From Zingiber officinale (lineage: Eukaryota > Streptophyta > Magnoliopsida > Zingiberales > Zingiberaceae): a DNA stretch of 64,000 nucleotides. The notes under the pieces are model-generated. The model was not told the origin of the DNA. It did no database searches and saw only the letters and a list, made by a program, of their open reading frames with translations. The stretch covers positions 3,893,474-3,957,473 of the forward strand of contig NC_056002.1 of the NCBI RefSeq assembly GCF_018446385.1. The letters run 5' to 3'. Made by a program: the position numbers and the translations under genes. Of this stretch, positions 1 to 11,500 are shown in pieces (positions within the stretch are counted from its first letter, which is position 1; each line of letters starts with the position of its first letter).

Positions 1-1
1 T

Positions 2-298
2 TATCTCACTGCGCTGTACCTCAACGGCAACAACTTGAGCGGGCAGCTGGAGTTCCCCGGAGGATTCTACGAGAGGATGGGGAAGAGATTCGCCTCCTGG
101 AACAATCCAAACCTGTGTTACAGTACTGCTTTGGCCATCGCCTCAGGGATCAATGCACCTTGCGGCGTGCCACGATGCGAGCGAGATCAACAACACTCGA
201 CCGAAGAGTCCAAATCCAGTCAACTGACAGAGAATGGCAGTCCAGAGGAGCATTCTGCGTTATGGCGGGGAATCATCATTTTGGTCGTGTTGTTGTAG
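2..298 (+). CDS. LRR receptor-like protein, PII-2/RLP29 type, C-terminal part only
   Basis: This is the 3' end of a gene that begins outside the window; it is read in frame from base 2 to a TAG at 296-298. It opens in the last leucine-rich repeat (LYLNGNNLSGQLEF). A C-terminal cap follows (FYERMGKRFASWNNPNLCY, then a Cys pair in a CGVPRC context), then a Ser/Thr/Glu-rich linker, and the protein ends in a hydrophobic stretch (GIIILVVLL). The order last LRR, 'FY..MG..F..WNNPNLCY' cap, linker, hydrophobic tail is typical of plant Piriformospora indica-insensitive protein 2 / RLP29-like proteins. These are secreted or membrane-anchored LRR proteins without a kinase domain. The hydrophobic tail suggests a membrane or GPI anchor. 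No intron is visible in this part. The family call is from remembered similarity and only about 98 residues are available. Confidence 0.72.
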   Translation, partial: YLTALYLNGNNLSGQLEFPGGFYERMGKRFASWNNPNLCYSTALAIASGINAPCGVPRCERDQQHSTEESKSSQLTENGSPEEHSALWRGIIILVVLL

Positions 299-465
299 AA
301 TTGCGAAGAAGCAGGATGGTGGATTAGTCATATGGGTTTAGCTAATTTTTCTGGGGGAAAACTGATGAGTCTGATAAATCTATTGGAAGATTTGTTTGAT
401 ATATAGCCCTTTTTTTTTTTTTTTTTTTTTTTACCTTATGTCAGAAGTGTTGATTAACAGAAGAT
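299..465. other. 3' flank of the LRR gene, with poly(T) run
   Basis: Probable 3' untranslated and flanking sequence of the LRR gene. It holds a run of about 23 T residues (roughly 410-432) and no coding potential. Confidence 0.4.
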
Positions 466-667
466 ATTGTCCCCTCGGGACGGTGCGATGATTAAAGTAT
501 GGGATGTTATCACATGAGGTCTTGGGATCGAAACTCGGCGTGATCGAGCATAACCTTCCTCATATCTTGGTCATTTGTACTAATGACTAGTAGTCATCCA
601 TGATTTATCTCCTCGGTGTTGACTTAGGGACGGATTGACGAGGATGAACAAATCATCTTTTGTCACA
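466..667 (+). mobile_element. tRNA-derived SINE (Au-SINE-like) with target-site duplication
   Basis: A segment of about 200 bp has an A-box-like start (CGGTGCGATGATTAAAG, from 481) and a B-box-like motif (GGGATCGAAAC, 524-534), the internal pol III promoter layout of tRNA-derived SINEs. Its 3' part (GTTGACTTAGGGACGGATTGACGAG) resembles the tail of the Au SINE family of angiosperms, recalled from memory. It is flanked by near-identical direct repeats, TGATTAACAGAAGAT (451-465) and TGATTACAGAAGAT (668-681), which I read as the target-site duplication. The repeats differ by one base of length, so the insertion is not brand new. Shorter tails of what looks like the same family lie at 20,275-20,319 and 30,521-30,595. 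Confidence 0.62.
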
Positions 668-681
668 TGATTACAGAAGAT

Positions 682-2522
682 GCTAGCTATCAGAAGGCTA
701 TAGCTGCTGTCAATTAACTAGGGACAGGCAACGACAGAAGGTGCAGAAGGCTCTCTATTTGAGGTGGATGTTCGCTTCTTTAAATTGTCTTTAAAGAGAT
801 GCATTGTAGTTAGTTGCCCGTCTATAAGTAGCCTTGTGACAGGGGTAAAACTTATTGGAAGATAATCTTCTTGCATAGTTACATTAAGGAAGATGAGCAA
901 TCGTCTTGTAGATGTAAGATCAGTCAGTGACAATGATTGGATGGAGCCAACTCTGAGGTATAGATCAAATGCTGGATGATTGATATGCGTTTAATATTAT
1001 CTAGCATCGATTGTCTAACTTGTATTCATGATCATTGAGTATTTTCTTTTCTTGCAATTGGCAAAATACTGATCATAAGAGTTTTTTTTTAAAAGTAGAA
1101 AAAGATTATACTTTGGTTCGGCCGATATGGTTTGGTTTAGATTAAAAAATTGGTAGGTTGATCAAACATCTTGTTTGAGCAACTCTCTTCTGATTAGGCA
1201 ACATGTTTTAGTTGAAGTTAATTTTACAACTTAATAATACACAATTCCCAACGATACAAGGGGAAAAGGAAACAAGTTAGATCCTAAAACCACTAACGTT
1301 TGGAATAATTTAACTTGATACAAGATGAGACAAACCGGTGACACAACCTGGAAGATCATGCAGATGATCCTCTGAATCGAGTGTCGTATACCACCATTTG
1401 AATCATACAAGAACGTCCCCGTTCTATCAAAAAAATTTGGAGGGGAAAGAAGAGTCTCTGCATGAAAAAAGTTGGCAATATTTGAGAAAATTGCCACCAG
1501 TGAGCTTCTGCATGAAAATTGCCAAGGTGACCCTCCAGATGTATTTGAGCAATCTGTAATTTATGGCAAAAGAATGCCAGATAAAACTTAGTTTCCTTGG
1601 AGGATACACGGATAACTTGGTGAGCTTTGATGTAGATTACATATAAACCAGGAATGAATTTGGCGACGGATTGCATATCTAAGCTGCAATAACAAATACT
1701 TCATAAAAAAGTATGCAGTAGTCCCCCTGCAGTGCAAAAAGGGGGGATAAACAATCACACCTAGTTATGTAAGCAGCAAGTGCTCTGAGCAGAGGGTAAA
1801 AATAGGCTTTATCCAAATGAAGTAGCAAATAAGAACCCAACCTGACCTTTACTTCTAAAAACAATTAAATGAGCAAACAAATAATGAGAACATTTTAGGA
1901 CTGGTTAGCCCATTTTTTGTTTGACGCTACATGAAGCATGCCTATCGATAAAGAACCATTCACTTGAGGCAAGTTAAATGACAATTATATCAGGCCTATT
2001 TTGTTTTTGAAAATAGAGTGCACCAAATGCTACAAAAGGTAAACAATAAAAAAAATAGATGTAGCTGAAAATAGCTTTCCCTGGCCAAATATAAACAACA
2101 CACTGAGAACTACAGGCTGTTTTCATGTTTCTTTATTTTATTTCCCTGTTACCATCTTTTAATTTGAAACCTGAACAATTTCATGTATGCATATTCCCTT
2201 CTCTTCAACAAACAATTAACAACAAAACAGATTCTTTCTATAAATTTCATGAATGAACATCCCCTTCGCTTCAATAAACAATTAACAATAAAACAAATTA
2301 GTAAAAAGATGAGAATCAGAATAATCTGCATACAACACATGAGCATTAGTTCAAAAGAAAAGAAAATTTGAAGCAAGTCATTATGGCTTAAGCATAATGT
2401 CATATCATTGGGCTTTAACAATTAAGCTACTTCTACTAGACAATGTTTGGGAATGGATAATTTGATCAAACTAAATTTATCAGCAAAAAGAATCAGCATT
2501 AAGAAGACAAGGAACCTGACAA
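682..2522. other. Intergenic region between two convergent genes
   Basis: AT-rich sequence between the LRR gene end (+) and the UTP21 end (-). I see no convincing coding sequence. The part next to 2,523 should contain the UTP21 3' UTR. Two short local duplications are visible: a CTTCAACAAACAATTAACAA-type segment near 2,200-2,225 is repeated near 2,268-2,300, and a CTGCATGAAAA...TTGCCA segment is repeated near 1,458-1,490 and 1,508-1,525. Confidence 0.4.
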
Positions 2523-5500
2523 TCAGAACTGCGAATTGCTCAGAAATGTAACCATGCATCTAGCACTCTGAAACATTTTGTCTATCCTCTGCCAGACTGT
2601 GCTTTGAACTTCAAGAAGCCTTTTTGCTTTTTCTTGAAGCAGTGAATGATGCCGCAGTGTTTCACCATGAATCTGGTTGGCAGAATCAAATATCATTTCT
2701 ATAAATGCATAATATATAAATTTGCCAGAAGTTAAGATTAAATCATCAACCCACATTGGCTGTTAAAATGATAATTAAGAAGATTTTGTTTATTAAAAAA
2801 ACAGAATTATCATTGTTCCAGCATGTGGAGAACGCATGCCTATTCTCCCTTAAATATAAATGAAAAAATCACGTAGGACTTGAAAGGATAGTGAATAGTT
2901 ATCTTATTACACCAGCAAAATGTTTGTAAAATCTACATTAATGCGCATACATACACAAGTGGAAATAGTGTGGCTGATGATTTGAATTATGAAGTTTTAG
3001 CATCAAAAATCGCGTCTGACACTTCTGATTCTTTAAGACAAAAGGTTTCAGTAAAATACCATTTTCACAATTAGTCCTAAAATGTAAAAAGTCATGGCTC
3101 AGATAAATGTGTACCTTCAAAAACAATTTTATAACAGCTTGAATCAACTCAAAGTTATTCCTGGAAGAAAGCTCATGAATTAAATAGTCAAGTAGTATTC
3201 CAATAGACTGAAGTTCTGGTTGTCGCTGATCTAGTTTTTCCAAATTATCCTCATCTACAATCTGCAAAATACGGAGTTCCAAATCCAAATCTGATGGAGA
3301 TAAACCTTTAATGTAATCTGTGAACGCTGAAACTGTAACAGGAGAGAATTGAAAAGCTTAAGGATACATTCAAATATCGAGATATATAGATCACAATGAA
3401 AAAAAAAAATCAATGATTAATACTAGTGTCAAGAAACAATGTGTTGGTAAGAGATGGGAGCTGGAGTTCTAAAAAGCTTGGAGAAAATTTGATACTTATA
3501 CACATTCATTTTTTCCAACCAACTTTTGATTTATTACCTGTCATTTTCATATGAGCATATTCTGAAAATAAAAATGACTATCTAATTCAAAAAAATCTCA
3601 AATGATGAATCAAAAAGAACAAAATGTATATAAGTGTATTACATAGACACAAAGTAGCACTCTAGATGAAAATGATGTTATCAGAGCTCATTAAAGCACA
3701 AGCATCCATGTCAATAGATATGATATAGCCACTAGAGTGAAATTTTAGTAAACACGAGGAAGGAATAGCCTCTGCCAAATGAAAATAGATAAGGTATATA
3801 TAGTATCAGAAGTAAATGGTAAGTCCATAACTATAGTCTAAAGATCCGAGTTATGTGAGCAGCAAGAATAGGTTTCAAGAAATGAAATGGCCTTGAGATA
3901 GCCATTTACTTGAACCAATGCACAAGTATGGTAAATCTTGCCACAGTAAACTACACAAACAAAAACAAACAAAACATTAAACTTGATAGTTTTGGAATCA
4001 GGTGCCATTTTGGAGAAAAGTGATTTTAATTAAAAACATCATTAGTGCATATAAGTGGAAGAGCTTACAATTTTTTGTCTCCGCACAAGAATTCAGTAAA
4101 AGGATAAAGTGTGAAGATAGGGGCATCCCCTTCAAGTTTTTCATGTTTTCTTTATCTTTTCCTGCGGTACCTTCACTGTTGGGCTCAAATAATATCTGTC
4201 CAGAGAGAGTAGGAACTGAGGGTAAAAAGAAAGGGGCTTTTTCTGGTTTTTTTGGTGGCTCGATTGGCTTGTTGCGAACCTGAAGTTAAGAGAGACATTC
4301 ATTATTCTGACAACAAACATTAAACCAGCCACAGGTTACGACAATGAGACATTGGATAGATAAACAAGGCAATCCAATTCAAAGAAAATCAATATAAAGA
4401 GCATACTGACCTTAATAATATCCAGATTAGTCAGACTTTGCCATTGACTTCTAGGGAGCAATGAAAGAGTAATGAGATTAGGCATCTGTTTATCCAGTTG
4501 AGGAATAGTATAGGCATTATGAATTGCATCAACATTTTCAGCACTAAGAGTTTCTTCTTTGTTGGCACCTCCATTTGAGGCAACAGTTGGCATTTCAACA
4601 CTCCTTACTTGACTTCCAAGTGCATAAGAATCCATCTTTGACACTCCAGAGAACATAGCTTGATTAACCCTGATAGATCAAAGGCATGTTAAGACTATAA
4701 GAAAAAAAAAGTTTCAACAGAAACAGTTCCACTAATATTTATCTTTTTTTTTCTGGGAAACTTGTAGGAAAACAAGAATAACCAGGAGTTATTCTTGAAA
4801 ACCAAAGAATAACGCAGACTAACACGAAGAGTCTCTTTGGAGATGTCTGATTTATAAATAAAAAACTAAAAAGAAAGAGAACATGCTGCATGATACACAT
4901 GTAAGAGTCAGCATTAAAACTCAACATTAAAGGAACAAAAAGAATGCAGGTGTGGCATCTCTCCATTCAAAATGGATATGGTAAAGCAGCAGCAAAATTT
5001 TCGGAATTGTAAAACTAAACAAGTTTAAGTGCAGTTCAAGGTGACAACAAATCTGAATTTTGCTGAACATAACTAGCTCAAATTAAACATACAAGAAATT
5101 AAAGTACAAAGGAGCAACTTTTTCATTCTTATTCGAAGTTTGAAGTGGTAGGCCTAATTTTTTTACATATTCATGTGAGTAAACATAGACCAACTGATAA
5201 CTTACCAAAGGTATATTCCATTCTGATCAACATGAGAAGTAACCAAAACATCCATTAAAGGAGACAGAGACAATGCTGTTATTGGAATACCAACAGATAT
5301 TGCATCTATTTGTTTTGCTAATATGACATCCCAAACTCGTAGAGTTCCATCCATGCTCGAAGATAACAGCCATTTTCCATCGTCACTAAAGCACAAATCA
5401 GTTATGCGATCATTATGACCTTCAAACTTCCGAACCATCCTCAATGCCACTACATCATATAGCCGGATAACCATATCCTCCGCTACAGTTGCCAAAAGAC

Positions 5501-8500
5501 CTAAAAGTGAAATCAAGAATTACATCAGCTCATACCCTGCAGCACTAACAGAATATAACAGAGTATTACCATTTGTTCGGTGGTACACCAACTTAATTAC
5601 ATGTTTTCCAACATTCCAACTGGATTGTAGCTCACGCCCTTTGAAATCCCATACCTATGGAATATAGAAGATCTTTAAAAAGTCAAGCATACAATTTAAA
5701 ATTCAAAGTATACACTATAAAAAGAAGCTAAGGCACAGAGCTTTTTGACATTGTTCACCTGAAGCAGGTTTGGGATTCAACATTCCAAGAATTTCAGGCA
5801 TTAGATTAGTGTATCCTTATGTTATGAACAAATTAAGGAATGCACGCCAGAAAGCACTACCATATTGCATGAAATCTGTTATAATGTGTTAGTCATGTCT
5901 TATGAATCTTTTTAAGATGCACCAACGAATGCCTAGGGTACTTTTAATCTGGACCAATTGGTATGCAATTATACAATATGAACTGGATAGAGAAAAAAAA
6001 AAGTGGTGTATTCTTCCATTACCAAATATATCATTCTCCTTCTTTAAAGCAGGTTTAAAAAAAGAAAGAAAAAGAAAACTTCAAGAGGGATGCTAATGTG
6101 TTGAGGCCAAAAATAATACAGCATCTTGGTCTCACAGCTCTGTAAATGCAAATGCAGCTAGAAACATCTAAGACAAGGATTAACTCAAATAGGAAACTAG
6201 TGGTATACACCTGAAAAATGCACCAAGGAAGTTTTACTGTGTGGTCATATGTAGATGTGCGGAAAACTTAATACTTGCCCAAACACTTCTTGCACAAATA
6301 TTGAGTAAAAGACCACATGCCACTAAAATCTCTCTTTTTATTGGATTTTTTAGAACTGTGAAACATGCAGATCCCTAGCAGATATCCAACAGAAGCATTA
6401 TTTATACCAATTCAGGTCAAATATGACTGGTTACCAAAAAAAAAAAGATTATGTAGTAAAAAATAGTACTTGTCCAGTATTGTTTTGAATATTATGGTTT
6501 GTTCTCATAGGAAGTCTCAATCACATTGCATCATAATGCCAAATAACATCAACCAAATCACATTAATATTAGGTCCATCAAAGAAGAGATGGTTGATGGA
6601 ATCTGTTGTATGATAATTTCAAGTTTGAAAAAGGTAATTTCATTGGTGGATGGTGCAAAACAGTTCAAAATATAATATCTAGTGTTTATTGTACCCAAAA
6701 AAGATATTCTCAACTCTCATATACTAGACTTTTGACCGAAATACAAACACACTAAACTCTTGGATCAAAATACATGCACACTAGACTCTTTCAACATATA
6801 CCTTGATGTCACCATTATATCCTGCACTGATCATTGAGCTGTTAGTAGCATCACAAGCAATTCCAACCACTTCTCCATCATGTGCATACTGTCTTGATTC
6901 TGAAATATCAACATAAGTGCCTCGGCTGATGCCTGATTGGAGGTTAAACCGTTCAATCCAGCCACCATTAGTGCCCAAGATCGCAAAATTACCACATGCA
7001 CTTATTGCACAAGCCTGCTAGGTAAGAAAGATATAATTAGATGACTTATCAGAAACACCACAAATTTCTATAGAGAGATATTACTGGAACCAGTTAGGAG
7101 GAAAATGTATCATCAATATTTAAAATTACAAAGTGAATAAAGCAAAGTAATTGACGTGCTTCAAAGAATATGCCTTAATCGGAGTTTGGATATCTGCTGA
7201 CAGTGATAGAATATGTTCGCCGATGACAAAGTTCTGAAGCCGCCAAACATAAGCCTGTGGTGTATCCATATGACAAGTAACAACATTGCACCAATCACGT
7301 TCACGAATCTCAGCTGAAATATGCAGAAATGAATGTAATTAAAATATAATAAAAATAAAATGCATACATAAGAGGCTTGCAAGCTGTAAATGCACTTGGT
7401 CACCATTATTATTAGATATTTAGATGTGAAATGTAGTGACTATTTGTGGACAAATCAATAGCAGAAAAGAAAGCTATTAGTTAGCCAACTCATCATAAAC
7501 GAAGGATTCACTATATTTTGTTGTAGAGTTCTTTATAATTTCTCTCCTTTCTCTACTGTTCACTTGACCTGATGGCCGAATAAATTCCTGTCTAAAAGTT
7601 CACATTTTTCTTACTCATGTTGAAAATCATCATGTGAGCATAAATAAGCTTCCAAGAATATTTAACGTGGCAGCTATGAGATATGCTCATTAAGTCAACT
7701 TGTTATAATAATATTCTTCAAGTATCATTCAAGTTATATCTGAAATCACAATCACAAAATCTGATGACAGTATTCAAAAATGCTTATAATGGAATAAATT
7801 TTCTAACCTAAATATATGGTTTGAAACAATTAAATATGTTGATCAACAGAATAAGTTTCTAAGAGTTGATTGCGCAGATAAAGTAAAAAAATCCGAATAT
7901 TTTGTGTTCCCAATCTTGCCAGTGGATAGTTTTCTAGGTCAGAAATATTATTGCTTAACTTGGTTGATCCTGTCCGAACCAGAAGTCAACAGACGCTGGG
8001 CACGTGGCGCTCCAAGGCTCGCTGATGTAGATCTCCAACTAGTGTCGAGATGCTCCGGCTATCCTGCACAGAAGTCGAGCCGGGAAGGGGATTCCCAGCG
8101 ACGACCCTCCGACGCTCAAGTCAGGTAAATCACGATGAACAAGGTGGCTCCCGAAGTCTCAGAGTACGTACCCGAATCCTCTGTCGATGAAACCTGAGGT
8201 TCTTTATATAGAGCTGTGAAAGGTTTGGGCACGCGTACCAAGGTGCATAAGTGTCCTCTGTCCTATCCTAGGTATGCGGCTGTCAGAAAGCTTACCTGTC
8301 CTTTCCTAGGTACGCGGCTGTCAGAAAGTTTACCTGACCCATATCGCTACAGTCAAAGCATGCCCTCGATGGGACAGCAGAATCCCCTGTCACAAGATTT
8401 GGAGCATGGCACACACGTGAAACCTACAGGTTGTCAAAGAAAGAAATCCTCTGGCCCTTTCCTTTGCTCCAAACTTGTAGTCCGAGCGGACAGATACCTA

Positions 8501-11500
8501 AACATCCGACCGGACATCCGCAGTGGTTTACTTGTGCTTTGTGGAGACTAACAAACAGGGGTGCTTTATGACTGCGGTCGGTCAAAAGGTCAGCTCGGTC
8601 CATGACCTTTTTAACTGAGCGTCGGAACCCCGAGTCGGCAGTCCAATCGGACCGGCCGTCTACGGCCGTCCGTCCGGTCGGACCACACTCTCCTCTGGGT
8701 GGGCGGCTGTTCCGGTGACTTCCCCTTGGCGTTGACTTTGCAAGAAAAAAAGGGGGGGCCCACTCTTACTACCGGATCACTTGCCTTCCCTTCAAGTCTA
8801 GTCGAAGGAGGCGCATAGTCCGACTGACTGGACTGTGAGTCTAGCTGAACGGCTCATTTATGATGGTATTCTCCGCCCGGTCAGCCGTAGAGATGCCCTT
8901 GAATGAGTCAGTGATGGCCTTCACCGGATCTCCTCGCGTTCTGCGCCAATCTTCGCCATCAAGGTTGATCATACCTTCATTAAATGCTCCGAACGATTGA
9001 CTGCCACGTGGAGCGATGCTCTCGGAATATGGAGGCGGCAGCGTGATATTTTGATGTGACCGAAGCAATTCGAAATATACGGCTAGATGTATGCTTTGAT
9101 TCCCATGACCTGGATCCGACGGTGGAGGCCGCCCGGCCCTCACCCTATAAATTCTTCATTTCCTCCTCACCTTTACACGCCTCCGTCACCTCTACTGTTG
9201 CTCTCTGCGCTCTGGAGCTCCGGCGATCTCGCTTCTGCCCTTTGACGCTATCCGGCGCCTTTCTTCGATCCCTCTTCCCCCAGTAAGGTTTTAGATCTTT
9301 CCTTTTTCCTTTCCGATATCTAATTCGCACCTCTGCTCTAGTTTTTGAAACTCCATTTCCTCGTCTTTGAAACTTCCTTTTTGATTTCTTCTGTCCCGAT
9401 CATGGCCAGTTCTTCTCATCCCGAAGAACAATCCCTAGGCCCATGGTATACTACCATGCGATCTCGCTTCGAACAACGGGATTTTGATATTTTGGTCGAC
9501 AATTTCGAAATCCCCGTGGTCCTGCCGCTCGGCCTCATGGACCACCGCGCGGCGGTTTCTGTGTCTTTCGCGACCAATTCATCGCCGGTCTGCGGTTCCC
9601 CGTACATCCTTTTATAGTAGACGTCTGTAACTATTTTAGCGTGCCGCTCGGCAGTTTAGTACCAAATACCTTTCGTCTGCTCTGCGGCGTTGTCGTTTTG
9701 TTTAAGATTCACATCATCCCCTCCGACCGAGGTCTTCTTTATTTCTATTATCCTAAGCAAGCCGCACCTTTATGTTCCAAGCTCGGCCCGGTTTCGTCTT
9801 CTTCAATAAACTACCCACTTCCAATAAACATCGAAGGACTATTATTTCTATATCCGCATGCCCGACCACCAAACTTTCCGACCCAGTGGCAAGTCACCAC
9901 CTCCTCCCGAATCAAGAAATTCAAGACCGACCGATTATCTTCACGCAAATGTACTAGCTTTACGGCTCGACATCAACAAGCTTCTTCAAGAGGGAGTGAT
10001 GTACATTTTTGGGCTGAGTCCTATACGGACCCCACTTCCGACCGGTAAGAACTTTGCTTTGGCACTTGCTTTAATTGCTAACGATTTCTTTTCTCTTCCC
10101 GCACCGACATCGCGTTCTAAAGAGAAAGGCAGCGGCGCTGGAGGCCGTGGCAGCCAAGGAAATGAAGGCGCTGGGTATTCAGCCGGTCGGTTCTCACGAA
10201 GGAGAAAGCGGCACCCAGGCTGAATCGGCCGCTCAGGCCTCTCAACAGCAGTGGACAGCGGAGCTACCCTCCAGGGAACCAACGGCCCCCGAGGAAGGGT
10301 CCGTTCGGGAGGAGGATCAGCCACCGCAAAAGAGACGCCGAGTGGAGACACCGCTACGCCGGCTACCTCCGCGGTCCAACCCTCCGACCGGGCCGCCTGA
10401 CCGCGAAAGGGAAGGCGCCTGTGCTCGAGACCATTTCGTCCGACCGGACGCCTCCCATGGCCGAGCTGCCCTCAAGTGTCGAGGTTGCATCTCCCGTGAC
10501 CTTCATATCGCCACCATCGAAGCCCGTAGCAGTCCAACGGCCCGCGATCTTACCGGCTTCTGGCACAGTGGCCTCCTCACACGGCTCCGAGAGGCCGTCA
10601 CTCTATCACGACGGTCCTCCACTTGCCAACGGAGGACTACAGCGAGCCGAGCGCTCAGTCCCGGACCCCCGAGCATCGATCCTCTCGTTAGCCAACAGCC
10701 ACATGCAAGCGGCTACGGGTAAGTTCTTCGTTGTTTTTGTTTTTGTTTTGCCTAAAATATTTCCGCTCGGCTTCTAACAACTGCGCCTTCTCGTTTCAGA
10801 GGTGGGTGGAAGAGATAGCAGTTTCCAGCCGTCTGGCTATGGCGGACGAGGAGATAAGGCAACTGCGGGCGGCAGGTGGTCCGAGCGGCTCCCAAGGACC
10901 TTCCTACTCCGAGCTGCAAAAAGAGCTGGAGAAAGCTCAAACTCTGCTGGCTGCTGAGCAGAAGAAAACAGCTGACCAGGCCCACGCCCTAGCAAAGATA
11001 ACTCTTGCCACCACTCGGAAGAACACAGCCATCTCCGATCTGGAGAAGAAAAACGTGGAGGCCCGGGGCCTGGAGTCGAAGATAAAAGAGCTGACGGAGC
11101 AGCTCGATCGGGAGAAGGCAGGCCGCTCGGCTGATGCGGAGAAGATCGAACGTCTGAATGAGGCCCTCACAAGCTCCCAGGCAACCTTCAAAGAATACCA
11201 GGATGCCGAGCCGAGCCGAGTCGCCGCTCTCCGACAAAGCCACATCCGATCGCCCGAGTTCTCGGAGAAAATTTGCGAGCGGATGTACTCGGCTTTCGAC
11301 TTGGCCATTACGGCTACTATGACCTATCTGAAGTCGAAGGGCCTTCTTCCGGAGTCTACCAATATTCCGGCCGGCGATCAGGTGGAGCTTCTGAGCAATA
11401 TTCCGAGGGACCTCTACGACTACATCGAGTAATTCTTGTAATTTAGCCGCTTGGCTGATCTTGAACCTTTTTGTATTTAGGCCACTCGGCCTAAGGTTTT

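Noticed and set aside
2149-2421. Short minus-strand frame downstream of UTP21
   Set aside because: AT-rich with a local duplication; no similarity to any protein and no place in the UTP21 exon chain.
7157-7173. Alternative GT donor for UTP21 exon 11
   Set aside because: It would insert several extra residues before the conserved ACAIS motif; the GC donor keeps family continuity.
9986-11308. Minus-strand open frames across the antisense gene of the Tat element
   Set aside because: They are shadows of the GC-rich plus-strand coding region and have low-complexity composition.
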